A stretch of 64,000 nt of DNA, taken from contig CAJQUW010011610.1 in assembly GCA_907163375.1 (NCBI GenBank), positions 98,501-162,500 on the forward strand, written 5' to 3'. Source of the DNA: Prostheceraeus crozeri. Taxonomy: Eukaryota > Platyhelminthes > Polycladida > Euryleptidae. Every line of letters starts with the position of its first letter. Positions within the stretch are counted from its first letter, which is position 1. This document shows positions 58,701-64,000 of this stretch, in pieces. The translations under genes were made by a program, and so were the position numbers. The notes beneath the pieces were generated by a model. That model saw only the letters and a list, made by a program, of their open reading frames with translations, was not told the DNA's origin and did not search any database.

Positions 58701-60964
58701 TTGAGGTATTCAACTCATTTTTTTAGCTGGCGACACGTAAGACGGTGAGGTAGTGCGAGGCTTCGCTGAAGAGGTCGTACAGGGAGAAATTATAGATTAA
58801 GGACACGGTGATGCGTATAACGGGGGGGAGATTATGGTTATCAGCGTGAGACAACTTGAGATTATACGTGTTTGGGGTGATTGTGGATTTAGACTGTGGA
58901 TCTGACATCTGAGGGAGACAAGGTGTGAGTGACAGTACACGGTCGTAGAGACACGGACTTCTAGAATTGACAAGACTGCTTGACTACAGTCTGATAGAAG
59001 ACTAAATTAGTGGCGCATTCTGAACGCTTGGTCTTTCTATCTCTACAAGAGTGAGGGAGTTAGAGTGATGAGTAATACACAGATTAATTTAATATGATAT
59101 GTGTAGGAGAGTGTTCATACACAACTTATCATGGTGAGGGTGCTCACGGAGTTTTGATTGATGACACAATAGTGGTGCGTGCTGTGTTGGTGGAGGTACT
59201 CGACATGATGGAGAGTATTGTCGAGGGGAGTCTGGATCTCTACATATTGAGAGTCTGGCGGTGATTGCAGAGGCACATCATAGCAACGACAAGGAGGGCG
59301 TCAGAGTCACATGTGGGGAGGGGGATGCACTAAGACTCAATAGATTGGAGGGTGGACAATGGTGAGTGATTATTTGATCTGTGTTGTACAGTGATATATC
59401 TGAGAATTGTCTGATGTCAGACATTGGAGAGGATGAGTATCTATCTGGGAGGTGGACAGTGATATGATTACGAGGTTACACAAGTACATCTACGCGTTGG
59501 ACTAGTGGATACGTTGGTTACTACGGAGTGCGGACAACACAAGGCATATGAGGAGGGTAGTGATATATGGAGAGGACAGATTTGTGTAGAGATGTGTGTG
59601 TATTAATGCTTTGTGGATGGTGGGTACTGTATGTTGACGAGCGACATAGTGAGGCATCTGGGGGATGTTGGGATGGAAGAGCGTGACAGGTGACAATGAT
59701 GCTAGTTTTGTGAGATGGGATGTCGGTAGTGGTGGGTTACTATATTTAAAGTAAGGGACTCAAGGCAGTATTGAGCGTGTGAGTTACAGAGGAGAGAATC
59801 ATTGTGGAGAATTGTATTGACATTGGCACACACACAAATGGGGGTGGGGTTTGGTGGATTAGGGGTAAGGACTTAGAGCGGATGACCACTGTCAAGTTCG
59901 TTGAGATTGTGATACTGCGAGAGGTGGTAGGATCTTCTGTTTCAAGATTGAGTAGGTGAACAATATGCGGTGATAGTCACAACACAAGTTTGAGACTATA
60001 ATCTCTAGCGGGTACTGGATTTGAGTGTGGGCTTCAGAGGAGTGTGGAGTAAGGAGCGTCACGCATAACATGTACATATCTCTCAGATATGTTGGGGTGA
60101 GATCTCATCTACAAGTGGGAGCCAGTGGGGTAGGTCAGAGAAAGTGGTGGTACATTATATGAGAGGTTATGATACACTTAGTAGAGGAAATGTGTGGATA
60201 GTAGTTAGTATATCACACACATATAGTTACGTGGTATGGCGAGTGTGAGAGAGGTCGGACAGTCAGACAGACACTTACGATTTGAGCAGACATGAGACTA
60301 TTCTAAGGGACTAGTATCAGAGGTGTTATATGCGAGGTGAAGTCTAACTTGTTGATTATTTACATAGCAGAGAACGGAGTTTATTGGCAAGAGGGAACAT
60401 TGGGTCTAGGGGATAGATGTCTTTCAGGGGATATGTTAGGATAAACTGTAGATATTTGATTCATATTTGAGTCATTGTCTTGGAATCAGTATGATAGGTG
60501 GGGGTCTTTGGGGGGACTTTGTCATTGATGTTGATGTATTTATGTCGCAAGATCTTGTGAGGGCGAGTTGCGTGTAGTCTAGTAGTATTCATATATGCTA
60601 CAGTGAGTGATGCGGTTATGTATGGTCACATAGTCAGCAGAGATTCAGGTTCACAGAAGGCAAGTGGTGTCTAGTTTGTGTGTGGTTCACGAATGACAAG
60701 GGACACACAGCGGATACAGGGGCATCTAACACGACAACGGGGTATGATGGGAGTCTCAAGTGGGTATAACTCTCTGAGCATATACTGATGTTGGAAAATG
60801 AGCACCATAGATTGAGATATGATTTACATGACATTGACTATTAAGTATGTGAGACTGGGGATTGTGTTGGAGGTATATGTGGGGGAGTTTGGCGAACACA
60901 GGGCGTGTGGCAGGTGATTCTTCAAATGATCTACTGAAGGTTGGAGCGTATGATGGGCACGGCA
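55790..60964. other. Strand-asymmetric G/T/A-rich sequence without recognisable features
   Basis: The plus strand is visibly rich in GTG, GAG and GGG words and poor in CC. Open frames are short, nearly all on the minus strand, rich in His, Ser and Thr, and show no domain. No TIRs, tRNA boxes or copies of the repeats found in the first 50 kb occur. I regard this as probable low-accuracy sequence. Confidence 0.55.
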
Positions 60965-61751
60965 GGAAAGATGTGGAGTGTGAGATGGAGAGGGATATTT
61001 GGGTTGGGGGGTAAAAGGGGATTTTGAGGGGTAGTATTGTTGTGTTCTTTGGGGGGATGTTGGTGTATGGTTAAAGTGGTGGTGATAGTGAGTTTTTTTT
61101 GTGGGGTGTAGGTGATTTTTATGTTAACTTTGAGGTGATGTGGGGTGTTAATTAGTTTGTTAAATGAGATGTTAGTATTGGATGGGTTGGGGAAATTTGG
61201 GGAATGATGTAATATGATTGTGATGGGGAATGTTATTTGAATGATGGGTGTGGGTGGTTTGTATGGTGAAGGGGTTTTGTTGATGGGGGAGATTATAGAA
61301 GATGAAGGTGTAGGGGGTGATAGTGGGGGGGGTGAGTTTGATGTTTTGGTTTGAAGGAAGTGGATATTGAAGGAAGGATGTGGTTTGGGGGGGTGGATTT
61401 ATGTTTGTTTGGTAGGAATAGGGTTGTAATTGAAGGGGTGTATTGAAAATTTAATCATTGGGTTTGAGTAGGTAGAGTGGGGGATTAAAGTTTGAAGTGG
61501 TTGGGAGATATAGGTGATTAGTTAAGGGGGATTTTTTGTGAATTGTGTTTGTGGGTATATTAATGGTATTTATTTGGGGGTTTATTTGGTAGGGAGATGG
61601 AATGATTGAGTTGTGTGGATTATGGGGATTGAGATTATTAGGGGGGGTGTGATGGGTTTTTGTTGAGGAGTGGATTGGTGTTATTTAGTGTTTTGTGTGA
61701 AAATTGGTAATGGATAGTTATATGTTTTAATTAGGGTTTTTTTTTTATTGA
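60965..61751. repeat. Block nearly free of C
   Basis: I count three C in about 785 nt, while G, T and A are intermixed without a period. The block ends sharply at a T run followed by GAGTCTCGTAGCACAGCG. It is non-coding. Confidence 0.9.
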
Positions 61752-64000
61752 GTCTCGTAGCACAGCGAGTACTTACTGAGTAACTTTCTCTGTTATCTCA
61801 CTGGATTAGTACATATGAGGTGAGTGTCTAGGTCATGGTAGCGTGCTTGTTAGGTTGAGGACTGGCATCTATGGGTGGATCAATTGAGCTAGATTGTGTG
61901 ATCTTCAGAGAAATCATTGTACTGTATATTCGTTTTGAGTGAGGGTGCCATTGGGTGTCTTAGCGTGGCGATGGAAGTTAGAGGGATGATTTGATGGTAA
62001 ATGTGGTCATATCTGTAAATGGGTAGCACGAGAGAGTGTGGTGTGGTCTCGTAGGTTGTGGCACTTGGTCGTATATTAGCGCTCTGATTGGCATGATGGG
62101 AGATGGAGCGTTAGAGTTGGGGGTATGGACCTACATTGGCGTACAGATTAGTCTGTGGCACACTGGACTTCGTTACACATTTGCACATCATAGATAAAAA
62201 TGTCGTCTGTAGCTCTCTAAGACTCATTGACACAACACACAATATCGCGAGCACACAGGGTAGGAGCTACGACACATAGAGTATATGTTGGTATCGTCTA
62301 GGGGTAGAGGACACTCTTGGATTCTTAACTAATATGAGCGCGAGACGCAAGTAGAGACACAGTAAGGGGAGAGTTGGTGAGAACACACGAACGAATTAGA
62401 TTGAGAGTGTGTATTTGTTTTGTTTTATGTTTGTAGGAGGGGTACACGATAATTGGGTACTCTTGTAGCTGTGGGTAGACAAGTTGGGTGATATGGTAAT
62501 ATTGACAGGGGCAGATCAGCTTTGAGGATGCTTAACTCTGTTTTATCCGATTTAGATATGGGGAGGTAGGATCATTTGGGTCTCCATGGATGGGTTTGAA
62601 CACACGTATGCTATCATGCAATCAGATGCGCAGACAGAAAGGACAACTATCATTTAATAGATGGTGCGAGTATATTGTGTTACAGGTGGAGACTACAGGC
62701 TGAGTAGTAGTTGGTCACTATGATGGTCTAAGAGCAAGATCAAGTGAACACAATGAAATGAGAGTGCGACATGTAGAGGGTGTTCTTGGACTGAGGGGAA
62801 ACAACGGAATTATCATGGAGAATATAGTCTAAAATCTTAGGAGGTATAAACAGATGCAACGTGGATATGAGGATGTTTGGTCGGGATTATGCTGTTAGTG
62901 ACGGTAGCGTGAGGAGGGGTCACAAGATGGGTTTTAGTGGAATGAGTCATATAGTGAACAAGAAAGACTCGAGATAGTGTAATATGAGATCAGAGATTGG
63001 GAACGTGGTAGGGTCTACAAACGAGGTGGCTATTATGGGTCACACTTGAACAGTATTGAGGACGTGTTATGCACTGGTACGAGGCGACACTGGCGGTTAG
63101 AGTCTTTAGATATAAGTGATATGCAACATGTTACAATGACTCTGATCATGAGGATCACACGATTTTAGAGAAAGAGCGGTTAAGTACTGTGGTGAAGGGC
63201 GACGTTGAATTTTACAGTGAGAGCTGATAGTGGACTCAGTTGATGCGACACACGGATGAAGAGGGGGGGGCATATGTGAGCTGGGGGGTGGTCTACAGGG
63301 ACGTTCTGTAGAGACATTGGTTTGTAGGGTGAGGGATACGTGAGGAGAGACTTTGGACATGTGTTATAGTCTCAAGGTTAGTCGCTGTAGTGAGTTTAGG
63401 TCATCTGGGTACTGGTTATGCAGGGGTCACAGATAGTGGTTGGTGGAAGTAGCTGTAGGTTAACAGAGTTCGATTGAATTTGATCATGGTTGATGTTTAT
63501 TAGTGAGTTGTCTCTGCAACTGACAGCTGACATTTGATGTGATGTGGCATTTGAGTAGGTGTCTATCTGGGGGATGACACATAGAAGATGTGGGGACAGT
63601 AGGGGGTAAGTGACGAGTCAGTGATTTGGTCATATTGGGTTAATAGAGAGTAAGTAGACACTTAGAGATGGACGAGTTCATCATGTCTACATTGGTGACG
63701 CACAGGGTCGAGAAGAGTACAGATATGGATACGGGGAGGGTCTGATTGTAGTTAAGAGGTGAATATCACTACACATATACAGTCTTGGAGGGGACGAGTG
63801 TCGGAGCGGGATCAGGTATATACAGTTGGGTGGTGTCTGTTATTATTCTAGTAGTAGTACATGTGCATTTCCTGGGTAACTACACAATGATAGGTACAGA
63901 GAGTGAGGTGAACGCATTGGAGACATTTTATACGTGATTCTGAGTGAGTTTAACGTGGTATGAGTCAGATGTGTGTAATGGCAACGGTAGAGTCGAGTAG
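61752..64000. other. Strand-asymmetric sequence continuing to the window end
   Basis: Same character as 55790-60964. No gene or repeat is recognised. Confidence 0.5.

Overview
The window is nuclear DNA of a metazoan. It has one intron-containing protein gene with GT-AG introns, and otherwise AT-rich sequence dense in eukaryotic transposons: hAT, TA-target MITEs, non-LTR retrotransposons, Penelope-like elements and tRNA-derived SINEs. There are no operons, ribosome binding sites, rRNA genes or CRISPR arrays. A marine invertebrate fits best. The TE mix, the frequent 'taggcct' words and a possible PKD/REJ-like remnant make an echinoderm-like deuterostome possible, but that is a weak inference.

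The only gene recognised with confidence is a class I fructose-1,6-bisphosphate aldolase on the minus strand. Six exons lie between 31736 and 54400, with consistent intron phases, all the catalytic residues I looked for, the C-terminal Tyr, a stop codon and an AATAAA 120 nt beyond it. The initiator Met is not in frame in the most upstream exon found, so at least one 5' exon should lie above 54400. From about 54.76 kb onward the sequence becomes compositionally strange.

Layout. 0-20 kb: a SINE; a frameshifted PKD-like remnant; a foldback element split by another insertion; a 728-bp foldback with a 5-bp target duplication (TSD); a LINE fragment; inverted Penelope-like copies; several hAT elements with 8-bp TSDs. 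20-31 kb: a foldback whose loop contains a CR1/L2-like reverse transcriptase pseudogene; a 150-bp tandem array split by a TA-flanked MITE; two copies of a MITE, one interrupted by a hAT element. 31.7-54.4 kb: aldolase, with TE-rich introns and a near-perfect 228-bp-arm palindrome at 36404-36882. 49.6-51.9 kb (inside the largest intron) and 54.8-64 kb: strongly strand-biased, partly two- or three-letter sequence with no recognisable genes or repeats, most easily explained as low-quality assembly.

The main theme is transposon nesting. Six nested insertions can be read directly, and in four of them a sister copy in the window shows, fully or approximately, the pre-insertion state. No new gene system is evident. 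The strongest leads are the intronic hairpin, the hAT-in-hAT nest, the LINE-in-foldback composite and the anomalous sequence blocks.
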